Below, in pieces: positions 9,942 to 19,013 of a stretch of 64,000 nucleotides of DNA. How positions within the stretch are numbered: the stretch's first letter is position 1; every line of letters starts with the position of its first letter. The translations under genes and the position numbers were made by a program. The stretch lies in the NCBI GenBank assembly GCA_025057895.1, contig JANXEF010000004.1:1-64000 (forward strand), read 5' to 3'. The notes below the pieces were generated by a model. It worked only from the letters and a program-made list of their open reading frames with translations. It searched no databases and was not told the DNA's origin. This stretch comes from Archaeoglobaceae archaeon (lineage in GTDB: Archaea > Halobacteriota > Archaeoglobi > Archaeoglobales > Archaeoglobaceae).

Positions 9942-10286
9942 TCAGTCGCAGATTATTAAGTCCTTGCCCTCTTCTGTTGTTTCTGTCCTTTTTTCGAACA
10001 TCTTATTTTCTCTTTCTTTCTCACTCAATGTCATTTGGGGAATTTTTTGATCTATTTTTTCTACTCTCTCTCCTTTTTTCGGATCGAAAACTTTTTTCTT
10101 GTCTCCTCTTAAATCCTTCAATTCGTCTTTTATGTATGTTAGCTCGATCACTATACCCTCAACGCTTTTTCTTAGCTCAACAAGTTTCGAATCAAGCTCT
10201 ACAATCCTTTTCGCAATCTCGGAAGCCTCTATTTCCTTTTTTATGAGTTCTACCATTCTCTCCAATTCACTTTTATCAGCTATCAC
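9942..10286 (-). CDS. Small coiled-coil protein, first gene of the smc-scpA operon
   Basis: A 114 aa charged protein that I do not recognise. Residues about 5-60 are predicted coiled coil (SELERMVELIKKEIEASEIA with heptad leucines and isoleucines), followed by a Lys/Glu-rich, probably disordered tail. The start is GTG 10286 after a strong ggggtgatg ribosome-binding site. The stop lies one base before the smc ATG, so expression is coupled to smc. Position and coiled coil suggest an Smc accessory or recruitment factor, but this is inference only. Confidence 0.7.
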   Translation of the reverse strand: MIADKSELERMVELIKKEIEASEIAKRIVELDSKLVELRKSVEGIVIELTYIKDELKDLRGDKKKVFDPKKGERVEKIDQKIPQMTLSEKERENKMFEKRTETTEEGKDLIICD

Positions 10287-10326
10287 GATACATCACCCCG
10301 CCGCCTTGAGGAGTTTAACATCCTCG

Positions 10327-10338
10327 GTATTTATAAAC
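10327..10338 (-). promoter_or_regulatory. TATA box of the smc operon
   Basis: Read on the minus strand, gtttataaatac sits about 42-50 bases before the GTG start of the operon's first gene. Transcription would begin about 25 bases downstream and leave a short leader that carries the ggggtgatg ribosome-binding site. Confidence 0.6.
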
Positions 10339-10632
10339 TTTTCCTCTAATGAGTCTTTTTAGAGTTTTGCTACTGGGATTCAAAAGTTAGGAAATAAATT
10401 TGAAAATCGAGTAGAATCTCCAATAGAAAGAATTGAATTTAAATTAGTCGATATTTCATTTTAAAAGTGTTTTTTTCCATCTTGTTTGGCATTCTGGCTG
10501 ATAATATCTGAGATTAGCTCTTGAAATTTGAAAAAAGTTCCCACATTCCAGCTCCACAGGAAATGAATGGGGGCGTTATTTATAATTCTCTAAGCGAAAG
10601 TTAGAAATACTCTGCAACATAAGAGGATTTTA
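10339..10632. other. Intergenic region between smc operon and tRNA-Phe
   Basis: About 295 AT-rich bases. No open frame of interest and no box C/D or repeat element was seen. The distal end holds the tRNA promoter. Confidence 0.4.
10575..10587 (+). promoter_or_regulatory. Probable TATA box of tRNA-Phe
   Basis: gttatttataatt, preceded by a G-rich BRE-like stretch, lies about 46-58 bases before the mature tRNA 5' end. Transcription would then start near 10606-10608 and give a leader of about 25 bases removed by RNase P. A weaker alternative, agaaatact at about 10602-10610, would give an almost leaderless tRNA. Confidence 0.5.
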
Positions 10633-10706
10633 GCCCGGGTAGCTCAGCCTGGGAGAGCGTGCGGCTGAAGACCGCATAGTCGCCGGTTCAAATCCGGCTC
10701 CGGGCA
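10633..10706 (+). tRNA. tRNA-Phe (GAA)
   Basis: A complete 74-base cloverleaf. Acceptor GCCCGGG pairs with TCCGGGC (one G-U); the D arm is GCTC/GAGC; the anticodon stem TGCGG/CCGCA encloses loop CTGAAGA with anticodon GAA; the T arm GCCGG/CCGGC has loop TTCAAAT; the discriminator base is A. CCA is not encoded and there is no intron. A Taw3 wyosine-pathway gene elsewhere in the window acts on this tRNA species at G37. Confidence 0.97.
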
Positions 10707-10708
10707 TA

Positions 10709-10718
10709 TTCTTTTTTG
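10709..10718 (+). terminator. Oligo-T terminator after tRNA-Phe
   Basis: ttcttttttg immediately follows the mature tRNA 3' end, the usual archaeal intrinsic stop signal. Confidence 0.55.
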
Positions 10719-11006
10719 AAATAAAGTTTCTGAAATCCTTTTTTGGAAGAAATATCAATCTATTTTCTTCGTATATCTGAGAAATAGTATTCTACAAAAT
10801 TATACTTATCGAAATAAAAACTAGACCACTGGAAGAGTAGAAGATTTGCAGAAAAAGGGTTTTAGATCGAGAATTTCCATAATCTTTAAAAAATCTTGTT
10901 TAGATAGAAATTAACTATAACACATATTTTTAGTATTAAAAAAAAGTCTGTTGACAATTGGGGAGTTTGGAAAAGATTATAACGAAAACTTGTTAGGCAA
11001 TTTTGG
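10719..11006. promoter_or_regulatory. Intergenic region with the hdrA promoter
   Basis: About 290 AT-rich bases. The supported element is gattataac at about 10975-10983, whose centre is 28 bases before the hdrA ATG, indicating a leaderless transcript. Nothing else is recognised. Confidence 0.5.
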
Positions 11007-13319
11007 ATGAGGATAGGTGTATTTGTATGCCACTGTGGACTCAATATTGCAAGAACTGTAAACGTAAATGAAATCATTTCATACGCCAAAAGGATTCCTG
11101 ATGTAGTCTATGTTGAAAATCTAGATTATGCATGTTCTGATTATGCTCAAGAGAAGATTGCAAATGCTATTAAGGAATACAAGCTTGATGGAATCCTTGT
11201 TGCGGCTTGTAGTCCAAAGCTTCATGAATCGACTTTTCGCAGAGTTGCTCAAAGGGCAGGATTGAATCCTTACTTAGTTGAAATCGCAAACATCAGAGAA
11301 CAGTGCTCTTGGGTTCACCAGTCGAAGCCAAAGTCTGCAACTTTAAAAGTTAGAGATCTCATTAGAATGCATGCTGCGAAATTGAGAAAAGCTAGACCTT
11401 TGGAAAAGCTTAGACTTGATATAAAAAAGAGCGTAGCTGTAATCGGTGGTGGTATTGCAGGAATAGAAACCGCTTTGAATTTAGCAGATATGGGGATAAA
11501 AGTCTATTTGATCGAGAGAAATCCGAGCATAGGAGGACATATGGCTTTATTAAACGAAGTTTTCCCAACAAATGACTGTTCAGTCTGCATTCTTGCTCCA
11601 AAGATGAGTGAAGTTTGGAATCATGAGAAAATCGAAGTCATAACGAATTCAGAGGTAGAAGAAGTTGAAGGGAGTGCAGGAAATTTTAAAGTTAAAATTA
11701 TTAAGCATCCAAGATTTGTTGATGTATCAAAGTGCAAGGGTTGTATAGATGATTGTAGTAGTGTTTGCCCAGTCGAGATTTTGAGCGAGTTCGATTTTGG
11801 GGTTGGGATTAGAAAAGCAATCTATATTCCATTTCCACAGTCTACTCCACTCTACGCTGCAGTAGATTGGCAGAATTGTATAGGCTGCAAACTCTGTGAA
11901 AAAGTTTGTAAACCCGGTGCATTGGACTTCGAGCAGCAAACAGAAAAAATGGAGATAGAGGTTGGGGCTATTATTTTAGCAACTGGCTATAAACTTTTTG
12001 ATCCAAGAAAAAAGCCTGAGTACGGTTATGGTAGATTTAAAAATGTGATAACAACCATGGAACTCGAAAGATTGCTTTCTGCAAGTGGTCCGACTAGGGG
12101 AAAGCTTCTCCGACCTTCAGATTCTTCAATTCCAAAAAGAGTTGCATTCATTCTTTGTGTTGGAAGTAGGGATGAGAATACGAACAGATATTGTAGTAGA
12201 GTTTGTTGTATGGCAAGCATGAAAAATGCATACGTGATAAAGGATAGACATCCTGATATAGATGTAACTATTTTTTACATCGATATCAGAGCATTTGGAA
12301 GAATGTTCGAGGAATTTTATAAAAAGGTACAATCTTATGGGGTTAGATTTATCCGTGGAAAAGTTGGGGAGATCCTTGAAAGAGAAGATGATGGACTAAC
12401 TTTGAGTTATGAGAACACACTAATAGGTGAGGTGAACAGCGAGGATTTCGATCTCGTAGTTCTTGCTGTTGGTATTGAGAGTGATCTCGAGATTTGTAAA
12501 AAACTTGGAATTGGAGTTGGAGAGGACGGTTTTGTTGAAATAGCTCATCCAAAGTTACGCCCAGTTGAGACAAATGTTCGTGGAATCTACGTCGCAGGAT
12601 GTGTGAGTGGGCCCAAAGACATCCATGATAGCATCGCCACTGCTGGACTCGCTTCTGCAAAAGCCGGAAAGTTCATTCTAAGTGGTGTTACTGAAATAGA
12701 GCCATTTTATGCTTTTGTTGATAAAGAAAAGTGTATAGGTTGTAGATTATGTGAAAGTGTCTGCAATTTCAAAGCTGTCTTTTTTGACAAAAAGGCGGAA
12801 ATTAATCCAAAGGCTTGTGTTATGTGTGGAATTTGTGTTTCTGCCTGTCCAACAGATGCGATTGATATGGGCTTTTTCAGCAATGAAGGCATTGAGGCAA
12901 TGATCGATGCTCTAGTTGAGGAGAAGAATGCCGATCCGCTAATATTGGTCTTTACATGCTGGTATTGTGCCTATGGAGCACTTGACTTAGCTGGAACGCT
13001 TAAAACTCAATATGAGCCAAATATTAGAGTAATCAGAATTCTATGTACAGGAAGAGTTAATCCGATCTGGATTTTGAAAGCTCTAGAGAAGGGTATAGAC
13101 GGGGTTATCGTTGCTGGCTGCAGACTTGGAGAATGTCACTTTAAATATGGAAATTACAAGGCGAAAGATCGAGTTGAAATGCTAAAAATTGCCTTAAAAG
13201 CATTTGGAATAAATCCTGAAAAAGTGGAATGTATTTGGCACTCATCTGGGGAAGGGGAAGCCATCGCAAGAGATATAAACAAATTCGTAGAAAAAATAAA
13301 AAATCTTAAGGCTTTTTAA
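11007..13319 (+). CDS. hdrA: HdrA-MvhD fusion: heterodisulfide reductase A-type flavoprotein
   Basis: A 770 aa soluble electron-bifurcating or electron-transfer flavoprotein. Order of parts: HdrA N-terminal CHCG domain; FAD-binding VIGGGIAGIETALNLADMG (about 147) and GGHMALLNEVFPTNDCSVC; ferredoxin insert with CKGCIDDCSSVCP and CIGCKLCEKVC; the ILCVGSRD...YCSRVCC stretch; C-terminal ferredoxin CIGCRLCESVC and CVMCGICVSACP; and a fused MvhD domain from about residue 640 (FTCWYCAYGALDLAG, GRVNPIWILKALEKGIDGV, GCRLGECHF). The MvhD part normally links HdrA to a hydrogenase or formate dehydrogenase. No hdrB, hdrC or hydrogenase gene is adjacent, so the partner is unknown. The 3' end overlaps the convergent DUF169 gene by 14 bases. 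Confidence 0.94.
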   Translation: MRIGVFVCHCGLNIARTVNVNEIISYAKRIPDVVYVENLDYACSDYAQEKIANAIKEYKLDGILVAACSPKLHESTFRRVAQRAGLNPYLVEIANIREQCSWVHQSKPKSATLKVRDLIRMHAAKLRKARPLEKLRLDIKKSVAVIGGGIAGIETALNLADMGIKVYLIERNPSIGGHMALLNEVFPTNDCSVCILAPKMSEVWNHEKIEVITNSEVEEVEGSAGNFKVKIIKHPRFVDVSKCKGCIDDCSSVCPVEILSEFDFGVGIRKAIYIPFPQSTPLYAAVDWQNCIGCKLCEKVCKPGALDFEQQTEKMEIEVGAIILATGYKLFDPRKKPEYGYGRFKNVITTMELERLLSASGPTRGKLLRPSDSSIPKRVAFILCVGSRDENTNRYCSRVCCMASMKNAYVIKDRHPDIDVTIFYIDIRAFGRMFEEFYKKVQSYGVRFIRGKVGEILEREDDGLTLSYENTLIGEVNSEDFDLVVLAVGIESDLEICKKLGIGVGEDGFVEIAHPKLRPVETNVRGIYVAGCVSGPKDIHDSIATAGLASAKAGKFILSGVTEIEPFYAFVDKEKCIGCRLCESVCNFKAVFFDKKAEINPKACVMCGICVSACPTDAIDMGFFSNEGIEAMIDALVEEKNADPLILVFTCWYCAYGALDLAGTLKTQYEPNIRVIRILCTGRVNPIWILKALEKGIDGVIVAGCRLGECHFKYGNYKAKDRVEMLKIALKAFGINPEKVECIWHSSGEGEAIARDINKFVEKIKNLKAF

Positions 13320-14055
13320 ATTTCTCGGCAATTTCTCTGTAAGTTTTTGGATATTTTGGTGTGAAAAAGAGGAAACGTTGGACTGGATAGCTCACATTTG
13401 CCCTTTTTCCGGCATTTTCAAGACCTTCGATTATCTTGTCGAGCCATTCATAAGGCATTGCTAAGACGAGTTCGTTCTCATCAAGAGCTCCAAAAACCCT
13501 ATCACCAGCTCCCGGTATTGCTACAGCAACCTCTCCATTCAAGGCGGGTAGAAGTGCTTCAGCGCAGCTTGCAGTTTTTGCAGTTAAAATTGCTTTTACA
13601 ACTCCTCCAAAGTACGTTTTTGCTTGGATAAGTCTTCCAATTTGTTCGGGATTCGCAAATATTTGAACAACTTCTGGTCTTTCTTTCATTCTTGTCAGAT
13701 CTCCGAAGAGGAACACCTTATATTTTCCTGGAGGTAGTTTCTCTTCTTTAAAATCACAATCCATGTCTTTTAACCAGTTAGCAGAAACAAAGATTTCTTT
13801 TAAGCTATCATAAACTGCTAGTCCGTATATCAACATAGCTGGTGGACATGCAAAATCCTCTTCTTTTAGTGCAACACTTCTTCCGCTAAATCTTGCAAAA
13901 GACATCGCTTGGCAAACAGCCATTTTCAAGCCATATTTCGATGGTTTGAATACGTCTTCAGGTAAGAAATCCTCTTCAAAAAATTTAATCCCTATCGGTG
14001 GTGTCTTCAACTTCAAAATTTCAGAAATTTTTTTCCCTTTTTCATTCCATTCCAT
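13306..14055 (-). CDS. DUF169 family protein
   Basis: A 249 aa protein of the DUF169 family, common in methanogens and Archaeoglobi and of unproven function. Recognisable parts are LKTPPIGIKFFEE near the N-terminus, conserved cysteines in KMAVCQAMSFAR and FACPPAMLIYGL, and the C-terminal AIPGAGDRVFGALDENELVLAMP. Conserved Cys residues in this family have been discussed as metal or cofactor ligands. A TTG start 15 bases upstream is in frame, but it lies too close to the TATA-like box gattataaatc (about 14071-14081), so ATG 14055 is chosen. It converges with hdrA. Confidence 0.85.
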   Translation of the reverse strand: MEWNEKGKKISEILKLKTPPIGIKFFEEDFLPEDVFKPSKYGLKMAVCQAMSFARFSGRSVALKEEDFACPPAMLIYGLAVYDSLKEIFVSANWLKDMDCDFKEEKLPPGKYKVFLFGDLTRMKERPEVVQIFANPEQIGRLIQAKTYFGGVVKAILTAKTASCAEALLPALNGEVAVAIPGAGDRVFGALDENELVLAMPYEWLDKIIEGLENAGKRANVSYPVQRFLFFTPKYPKTYREIAEKFKKP

Positions 14056-14186
14056 GAGAAATCTATGCAAGATTTATAATCTTTTTTATCAAATTGATAA
14101 TTTGGTAAATTTATAAAACTGTTGGACCATAGAGGTTCAGAGGCGTATATAAAAATTTTCGTTGAATTTGAAGGATTTTTTAGATT

Positions 14187-14777
14187 TTAGCTTTCGACGA
14201 ATATCCTGTATTTGGTTGTTGGATTCTGTATTTCGTATATTATTCTGCCAACTATTAGTTTAATCGGATTTACACCTTTAATTCTCCTTGAAAAATCTTC
14301 AAAGTTTTTGAAAGGTTCTTTTTTTCTCTCTTCTATTATTGTCCACATAGTCTTTTTTCCTACTCCTGGCAAAAGCTCGAGTTGGTGCATCTTAGTAGTT
14401 ATTGGTTCTGATTTGTTGAAAAACTCCACGAATTCAGATTCTCGCATCTTTACAATGTTTTCAACGACAAAAGGGAGCTCTCTCTTTGCGGAGGGTGTTA
14501 ATTCTTCATATTTCAATTTTCTTTTGATCCTATTCACGATATCTCTATCTCCTTTTCCGATGTAAACTTTATCCATCACGAGAGGATTCTTGTCCTTTTT
14601 GATACTCAATTCCAGTAGTGTGAAAAATCTCTCTCCAACAACCTGTGCTAACGGTTCCCGTTTGTGGATAGGTCTCTTGTCATCTACATGCCCGTAGGGT
14701 AAAAAATCGAGCACATAGGCATAATCTTCGTATTTATCAGTTTTGCTGATCTTCTCAGTTTCTTTCACTTTTTCCAT
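14187..14777 (-). CDS. DUF655 family protein (putative RNA/DNA-binding, HhH)
   Basis: A 196 aa archaeal DUF655 protein. The N-terminal half (YAYVLDFLPYGHVDDKRP, then an OB-like region) is followed by a helix-hairpin-helix motif MHQLELLPGVGKKTMWTIIEER at about residues 131-152, broken here by its glycines, and a second weaker HhH near KGVNPIKLIVGRII. It follows L21e and Rpo4, the conserved archaeal order that often continues to the rRNA dimethylase KsgA, which supports a role in rRNA or translation. KsgA is not present here. A ggagag ribosome-binding site precedes the ATG. Confidence 0.88.
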   Translation of the reverse strand: MEKVKETEKISKTDKYEDYAYVLDFLPYGHVDDKRPIHKREPLAQVVGERFFTLLELSIKKDKNPLVMDKVYIGKGDRDIVNRIKRKLKYEELTPSAKRELPFVVENIVKMRESEFVEFFNKSEPITTKMHQLELLPGVGKKTMWTIIEERKKEPFKNFEDFSRRIKGVNPIKLIVGRIIYEIQNPTTKYRIFVES

Positions 14778-14827
14778 ACTACTCTCCTGATTAAAAATTG
14801 CATCTCATCAATATTAATATCTTTCCC

Positions 14828-15175
14828 CTATTCTCTGAATTTGTTTACAACTTCAAGAATTTGTTGGATTTCTTCGTTTGTCAAAGCTCTCTCTTTCGCA
14901 TAGATTACTCTAATTTCATCAGCAACTCTTGGCATGATATCTACAATCTTAACGGCAACATCTCTTCTACCAACTTGTGGAAGTTTTAGAAGTTCTTCAA
15001 CAAGGTTTTTAGCTTTTTCGGGACTCAGTTTAGAAAAATTCCTAAGATGTCTCAAAGCTCTACGTGTTTCAAAGAGGAGCTCTGCCCTATCTTGTCTATC
15101 TTTTGCTATTTTCTCCATTATCTCTCTTGCTTCCGAAATCGTTATGTATTCGAATTTTTTAACTTCTTTAAACAT
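14828..15175 (-). CDS. rpo4: DNA-directed RNA polymerase subunit Rpo4 (RpoF)
   Basis: A 115 aa homologue of eukaryotic Rpb4/RPC9. With Rpo7 it forms the stalk of archaeal RNA polymerase, aiding open-complex formation and RNA binding. The all-helical HRDC-like fold is seen as ITISEAREIMEKIAKDR, ETRRALRHLRNFSKL, ARNLVEELLKLP-like helices and the C-terminal LTNEEIQQILEVVNKFRE. It lies ten bases after L21e, with an aggtg ribosome-binding site in the gap, and before DUF655, the conserved archaeal cluster. Confidence 0.93.
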   Translation of the reverse strand: MFKEVKKFEYITISEAREIMEKIAKDRQDRAELLFETRRALRHLRNFSKLSPEKAKNLVEELLKLPQVGRRDVAVKIVDIMPRVADEIRVIYAKERALTNEEIQQILEVVNKFRE

Positions 15176-15185
15176 TCGAACACCT

Positions 15186-15473
15186 TTAAATTGCTTTCAG
15201 GTGTTCTGGACGAGATATTAGGGTTTTGAACTTACTTCCGTCTTTTACTTGAACGAGATAAGCTCTGCCCCTCTTTCCTATTACAACACCGTTTTTTCCT
15301 TGGTACCTCGGGTGAGGCATGCCTTTTTGCGATGCTGATTCTATATCTACTATCACCTTTTGACCAATATTGAACTCCTTTAAAAATTTTCTAATCTTTA
15401 TTCCTCTCTCTCTAACCTTTTTCTTCAACTTTCTTCCTGATTTAAATCTAAAACCATGAGACTTCCAACTCAT
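15186..15473 (-). CDS. rpl21e: 50S ribosomal protein L21e
   Basis: A 95 aa large-subunit protein. The N-terminal SHGFRFKSGRKLKKKVRERG and the SH3-like core with VVIGKRGRAYLVQVKDGSKFKTL are family features. It leads the L21e-Rpo4-DUF655 operon. An aggg ribosome-binding site lies seven bases before the ATG, and a TATA-like tract gaaaaattaaaatac lies further upstream at about 15500-15515. Confidence 0.95.
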   Translation of the reverse strand: MSWKSHGFRFKSGRKLKKKVRERGIKIRKFLKEFNIGQKVIVDIESASQKGMPHPRYQGKNGVVIGKRGRAYLVQVKDGSKFKTLISRPEHLKAI

Positions 15474-15648
15474 TTAAATCCCTAAAATTTTTGCATAGTG
15501 TTTGTATTTTAATTTTTCCTCAACACTTTCTGTTAATCTAATACTCTTCTTTGAACAGAAAAATGAGATTTACGATGAAATTTCATATTCAAAGCTACTG
15601 AGACGAATTTAAAGCTTTTTTGTGATATTTCATACCATTACTGGGAAA

Positions 15649-15657
15649 GTTATATAT
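15649..15657 (+). promoter_or_regulatory. TATA box of rpl40e
   Basis: ttatatata preceded by the A-rich BRE-like gggaaag, 22-30 bases upstream of ATG 15679. It lies inside the longer open frame that begins at 15622, which is why that longer frame is rejected as the start of L40e. Confidence 0.65.
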
Positions 15658-15678
15658 ATCGAGGCTAGAAAAGCATTT

Positions 15679-15831
15679 ATGGGAGCGAGATTTCCTGAAG
15701 CTGAAGCAAGGCTTTTCAACGTGAAGATATGTATGCGCTGCAATGCTAGAAATCCTATAAAAGCAGAAACCTGTAGAAAATGTGGTTATCGCGGTCTTAG
15801 ACCGAAGTCGAGGGAGAGAAAAGGTAAGTAG
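15679..15831 (+). CDS. rpl40e: 50S ribosomal protein L40e
   Basis: A 50 aa zinc-ribbon ribosomal protein. Two CxxC pairs (CMRC and CRKC, 14 residues apart) bind zinc; the start [13 protein letters not shown] and tail [15 protein letters not shown] match archaeal L40e. The frame is open 19 codons further upstream, but that part contains the TATA box, so ATG 15679 with a leaderless mRNA is preferred. Its stop directly abuts the convergent dCMP deaminase gene. Confidence 0.93.
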   Translation: MGARFPEAEARLFNVKICMRCNARNPIKAETCRKCGYRGLRPKSRERKGK

Positions 15832-16278
15832 TTAGTCACTTGGAAAGAATCTAAGAATAATTCCTGCCTCTTCAAGTAACTTCAACCCATTTTTGTCAGT
15901 ATATTCTTTACCATATACAACTTTTTTTATACCTGAGTTTATTATAATTTTTGCACATGTTATACAAGGGCAATGTGTTGAGTAAAGTGTTGCCCCTTCA
16001 ACACTTATCCCAAACTTTGCAGCTTGAATTATTGCATTCTGTTCTGCATGAACTCCTCTGCATAATTCTTGTCTCTCCCCACTTGGCACTCTAAGCTTAT
16101 CTCTCAAACATCCAAACTCATTGCAGTGTGGTAGATTTGATGGTGCCCCATTATATCCAGTCGCGAGAATTCTTTTATCTTTTACTATTACAGCTCCAAC
16201 TCTTTGTCTTAAACAAGTTGAACGTTTAGCAACAACCTTTGCAATTTCCATGAAATACTCGTCCAGTGTTGGACGCAT
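15832..16278 (-). CDS. Deoxycytidylate deaminase family protein
   Basis: A 148 aa zinc-dependent deaminase, most like ComEB/dCMP deaminase, converting dCMP to dUMP for thymidylate synthesis. The zinc site is HAEQNAI plus [21 protein letters not shown] and [17 protein letters not shown] are family signatures. An in-frame ATG at 16305 exists, but ATG 16278 gives the common start [13 protein letters not shown] and lies one base after the TatD stop with ggtg just upstream. It is co-transcribed with the TatD gene. Confidence 0.88.
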   Translation of the reverse strand: MRPTLDEYFMEIAKVVAKRSTCLRQRVGAVIVKDKRILATGYNGAPSNLPHCNEFGCLRDKLRVPSGERQELCRGVHAEQNAIIQAAKFGISVEGATLYSTHCPCITCAKIIINSGIKKVVYGKEYTDKNGLKLLEEAGIILRFFPSD

Positions 16279-16279
16279 C

Positions 16280-17011
16280 TCAGACACCGAGAAATCTTTC
16301 AGCATTCCTTAAGCAAACTTTTTTAGCTTCATTCTCTAAAATCTTAGCTGTTTCTGCTACTGCGTTTAAAAACTCGTTCCTATATCCTGAGTCGCTGTTA
16401 ACCAAAAATCTATCGCTTCCGTATTCTTTCACAATTTTTACTACTTCTTGTGGACTAAGTTTTCCAGACTGGACAGTAAGACCTATCCAATAATTCTTTT
16501 CAAAAACTAAATCGAGATTTTCAAAGTTTACGTGATCTACAACAGCAAGTTCTGGTGGAAAAGATATATTTTCAAGAATTTCTAGGATTTTGGAGGTTAT
16601 TATTCTTTTGTTTTCTCTAGGAGTGTGAATAACGCATGGTATGTCTTTTTTCATCGCTACTCTTATCTGAGAAACAAAAACTTCCCTCTCCTCTTCATTG
16701 GCTTTTTCGATTCCTAACTCTCCGAATAGAACCCATTCTCCTGCCTCCAGATGCTCCACTACAGTCATGTAATTTGGCGGAATGCAGCGAGGATGAATAC
16801 CCACGCCAGGAAACATTTGTATACCGAGTATTTCACACCTACGAGATTCAAACTCTTCTAGTTTTCTGAAGCCGTCTATGAGTGTTTGTGGGAAATAAGG
16901 TTTGATAGGATAAAAAGAAAGACTGCAAACTTTTTCTATTCCACTCTCTTTCATTTTCTTCAATTCAGAAATACCCAAACCTTCAGTATGCACATGGGAA
17001 TCGAAAAACAT
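16280..17011 (-). CDS. TatD-like metal-dependent hydrolase
   Basis: A 243 aa TIM-barrel hydrolase of the TatD/amidohydrolase group. All expected metal ligands can be placed: H6 and H8 (DSHVHTEG), Glu in FGELGIEK, His in [10 protein letters not shown], His in VVDHVNFEN and Asp in LVNSDSGY. Family members include 3'-5' DNA exonucleases, but this archaeal branch is not characterised as far as I know. A TATA-like gttttatct (about 17037-17044) lies about 28 bases before the ATG. It is followed by the dCMP deaminase with a one-base gap. Confidence 0.85.
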   Translation of the reverse strand: MFFDSHVHTEGLGISELKKMKESGIEKVCSLSFYPIKPYFPQTLIDGFRKLEEFESRRCEILGIQMFPGVGIHPRCIPPNYMTVVEHLEAGEWVLFGELGIEKANEEEREVFVSQIRVAMKKDIPCVIHTPRENKRIITSKILEILENISFPPELAVVDHVNFENLDLVFEKNYWIGLTVQSGKLSPQEVVKIVKEYGSDRFLVNSDSGYRNEFLNAVAETAKILENEAKKVCLRNAERFLGV

Positions 17012-17133
17012 GGAAACCAGTCTTAATAGAATAGATAAAACTTTTCCTTAATTTTCTCTATGTAATTTTTGCAACCTTAAATTTTATAACAAATTCTAGA
17101 GAAGCTTTTAAAACCAAGATGGGGAGTTTCTAT
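17012..17133. promoter_or_regulatory. Divergent promoter region of the TatD gene and argG
   Basis: The 122-base gap carries two outward TATA-like elements: gttttatct (minus, about 17037-17044) and cttttaaaa (plus, about 17104-17112, 22-30 bases before the argG ATG). A gggag motif eight bases before the argG ATG could act as its ribosome-binding site. Confidence 0.5.
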
Positions 17134-18312
17134 ATGAAAGTAGTCCTCGCCTATTCAGGCGGTCTAGACACAACGGTTTGCATTTTCCTTCTTAAGGAAA
17201 AGTATGGATTCGATGAAGTTGTGACTGTAACTGTTGACATCGGTTTACCTGAAAATGAGCTTAGAAGAGCTGAAGAAAGAGGAAATAAGTATGCAGATAA
17301 ACATTACACAGTTTCAGCAAGAAAAGAGTTTGTTGAAGCTATCTACAGGCTTATAAAAGCGAATGCTGACTACGAGGGATACGTTCTTGGTACTGCAATG
17401 GCAAGACCAGTAATTGCAGAGAAAATAGTTGAGATAGCAAAGAAAGAAAATGCTAACGCTGTCGCGCATGGTTGTACTGGGAAAGGAAATGATCAGCTGA
17501 GATTCGAGAATATTTTCAGACAGCATGGATTCAAAGTCGTTGCTCCAATAAGAGATTTGAATCTGACGAGAGAATGGGAAATCGATTATGCAAAAAAGCA
17601 TGGAATTGAGGTTCCAACGAGTAAGGAAAAACCATTCAGTGTTGATGAGAATCTCTGGAGTAGAAGTATTGAAGGCGGAAAACTTGAGAATCCAAGCTTT
17701 ATACCTCCAGAAGAAATATACGAGTGGACAAAGTCTCCAAAATTGGCTCTTGACGAGCAGGAGATTGTGAAAATAGACTTTGAAAATGGTATTCCAGTTG
17801 CTTTGAATGATCAGAAACTCGATGGCTTTGAACTAATCAAGCTACTCAATGAAATAGGTGGAAAGCATGGTGTTGGGAGAACGGATATGATAGAGGATCG
17901 TGTACTAGGTTTGAAAGCTAGAGAAAACTATGAACATCCTGGGGCTACAATTTTGATAACGGCTCATAGAGATCTCGAAAAGTTGGTTTTGAGTAGGAGA
18001 GAACTTAAATTCAAGAAAATCGTTGAAGAAGAGTGGGCAGAACTCGTATACTACGGACTCACGAACGATCCTTTATTTGAAGCTTTGAATGCTTTCATCG
18101 ACAAAACTCAGGAAAGAGTAACTGGATGGGTTAAGCTGAGACTTTACAAAGGCTCGGTTATACCTATTGCAAGACACTCGCAATTCGCTCTATACTCTGA
18201 AGAACTCGTCTCCTTTGACACAATGGCTCTCGATCAGAGACTTGCAGAAGGATTCTCAGCATTCCACGGACTTCAAGGAAGAATTTATCAGCATTTAAGG
18301 AGGAAAATATGA
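17134..18312 (+). CDS. argG: Argininosuccinate synthase
   Basis: A 392 aa enzyme that condenses citrulline and aspartate with ATP to argininosuccinate. The P-loop-like [13 protein letters not shown] lies at the N-terminus; [15 protein letters not shown] and SREIEGGKLE-type regions (here [13 protein letters not shown]) bind substrates. ATG 17119 is in frame, but ATG 17134 gives the usual [10 protein letters not shown] start and has gggag at the right distance. The 3' end overlaps the CinA-like gene by four bases. argF and argH lie about 40 kb further on. Confidence 0.97.
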   Translation: MKVVLAYSGGLDTTVCIFLLKEKYGFDEVVTVTVDIGLPENELRRAEERGNKYADKHYTVSARKEFVEAIYRLIKANADYEGYVLGTAMARPVIAEKIVEIAKKENANAVAHGCTGKGNDQLRFENIFRQHGFKVVAPIRDLNLTREWEIDYAKKHGIEVPTSKEKPFSVDENLWSRSIEGGKLENPSFIPPEEIYEWTKSPKLALDEQEIVKIDFENGIPVALNDQKLDGFELIKLLNEIGGKHGVGRTDMIEDRVLGLKARENYEHPGATILITAHRDLEKLVLSRRELKFKKIVEEEWAELVYYGLTNDPLFEALNAFIDKTQERVTGWVKLRLYKGSVIPIARHSQFALYSEELVSFDTMALDQRLAEGFSAFHGLQGRIYQHLRRKI

Positions 18313-19013
18313 AATTTGTGATAATCAGCGTTGGGAATGAACTTCTCAATGGAGACACGGTTAACACTAACGCTTCCTACATAGCAAGAAAACTTGTTGA
18401 GATCGGACATGAGATTAGGAGGATAATAGTCGTTCCTGATGAAGTTTCAGAAATAGCAGAGGAAGTTGATAGAGCTTCCAAGCTCTATGATTTTGTACTA
18501 ATAACTGGTGGTCTCGGAGTGACGCACGATGATGTTACAAACGAGGCTATAGCAAAAGCTTTGAAAAGAGAGCTTCTAATCAACGAAAAGGTTTACAAAC
18601 ATCTTCGTAACCTTAGTGATAGAGAAGAAGCGATTAAAAAACTTTCCTCGATCCCGGAGGGAAGTGAAGTTATATGGAATGATGTAGGCGCAGCCCCTGC
18701 TTATATAGTTGAGAACATCGCAGTTATGCCAGGAGTTCCAGCAGAGATGGAAAATACATTTTCTAAGATCCTTGAGAAATTTGAGAAGCTAAGTTATTTC
18801 GAAGATCAGGTGAGGATAGATGGTTATGAGGTTGGAATTTTGAACGAACTAAACTCTGTTGTATCAGAATTTCCAGATGTACAGATCGGTTCATATCCAA
18901 AATATGGGTATGTGGTAGTAAAATTCTCGGGAAAAGATAGAGAGAGAGTGAGAAAAGCAGTGGAAAGATTTCGCGAGCTTTTAAGAAATGCTCGAGGGGA
19001 AGTTTTTCTATAA
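18309..19013 (+). CDS. CinA/MoaB-like molybdopterin-binding domain protein
   Basis: A 234 aa protein of the competence/damage-inducible CinA N-domain group (COG1058). The MoCF-type fold shows [23 protein letters not shown] split by its glycines, then [13 protein letters not shown] and MPGVPAEME. Bacterial relatives fused to an amidase act on nicotinamide nucleotides or ADP-ribose, but the amidase part is absent here. The start ATGA overlaps the argG stop and its end overlaps pyrC by 26 bases, so it sits inside the argG-pyrC operon. Its exact substrate is unknown. Confidence 0.85.
   Translation: MKFVIISVGNELLNGDTVNTNASYIARKLVEIGHEIRRIIVVPDEVSEIAEEVDRASKLYDFVLITGGLGVTHDDVTNEAIAKALKRELLINEKVYKHLRNLSDREEAIKKLSSIPEGSEVIWNDVGAAPAYIVENIAVMPGVPAEMENTFSKILEKFEKLSYFEDQVRIDGYEVGILNELNSVVSEFPDVQIGSYPKYGYVVVKFSGKDRERVRKAVERFRELLRNARGEVFL

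Noticed and set aside
15560-15610. Possible box C/D RNA (acgatga then ctga)
   Set aside because: The C box is imperfect, there is no D'/C' pair, and the 19-base interval is atypical.
15622-15678. Longer start for L40e
   Set aside because: The extra 19 codons contain the TATA box, and the protein would exceed the family length.
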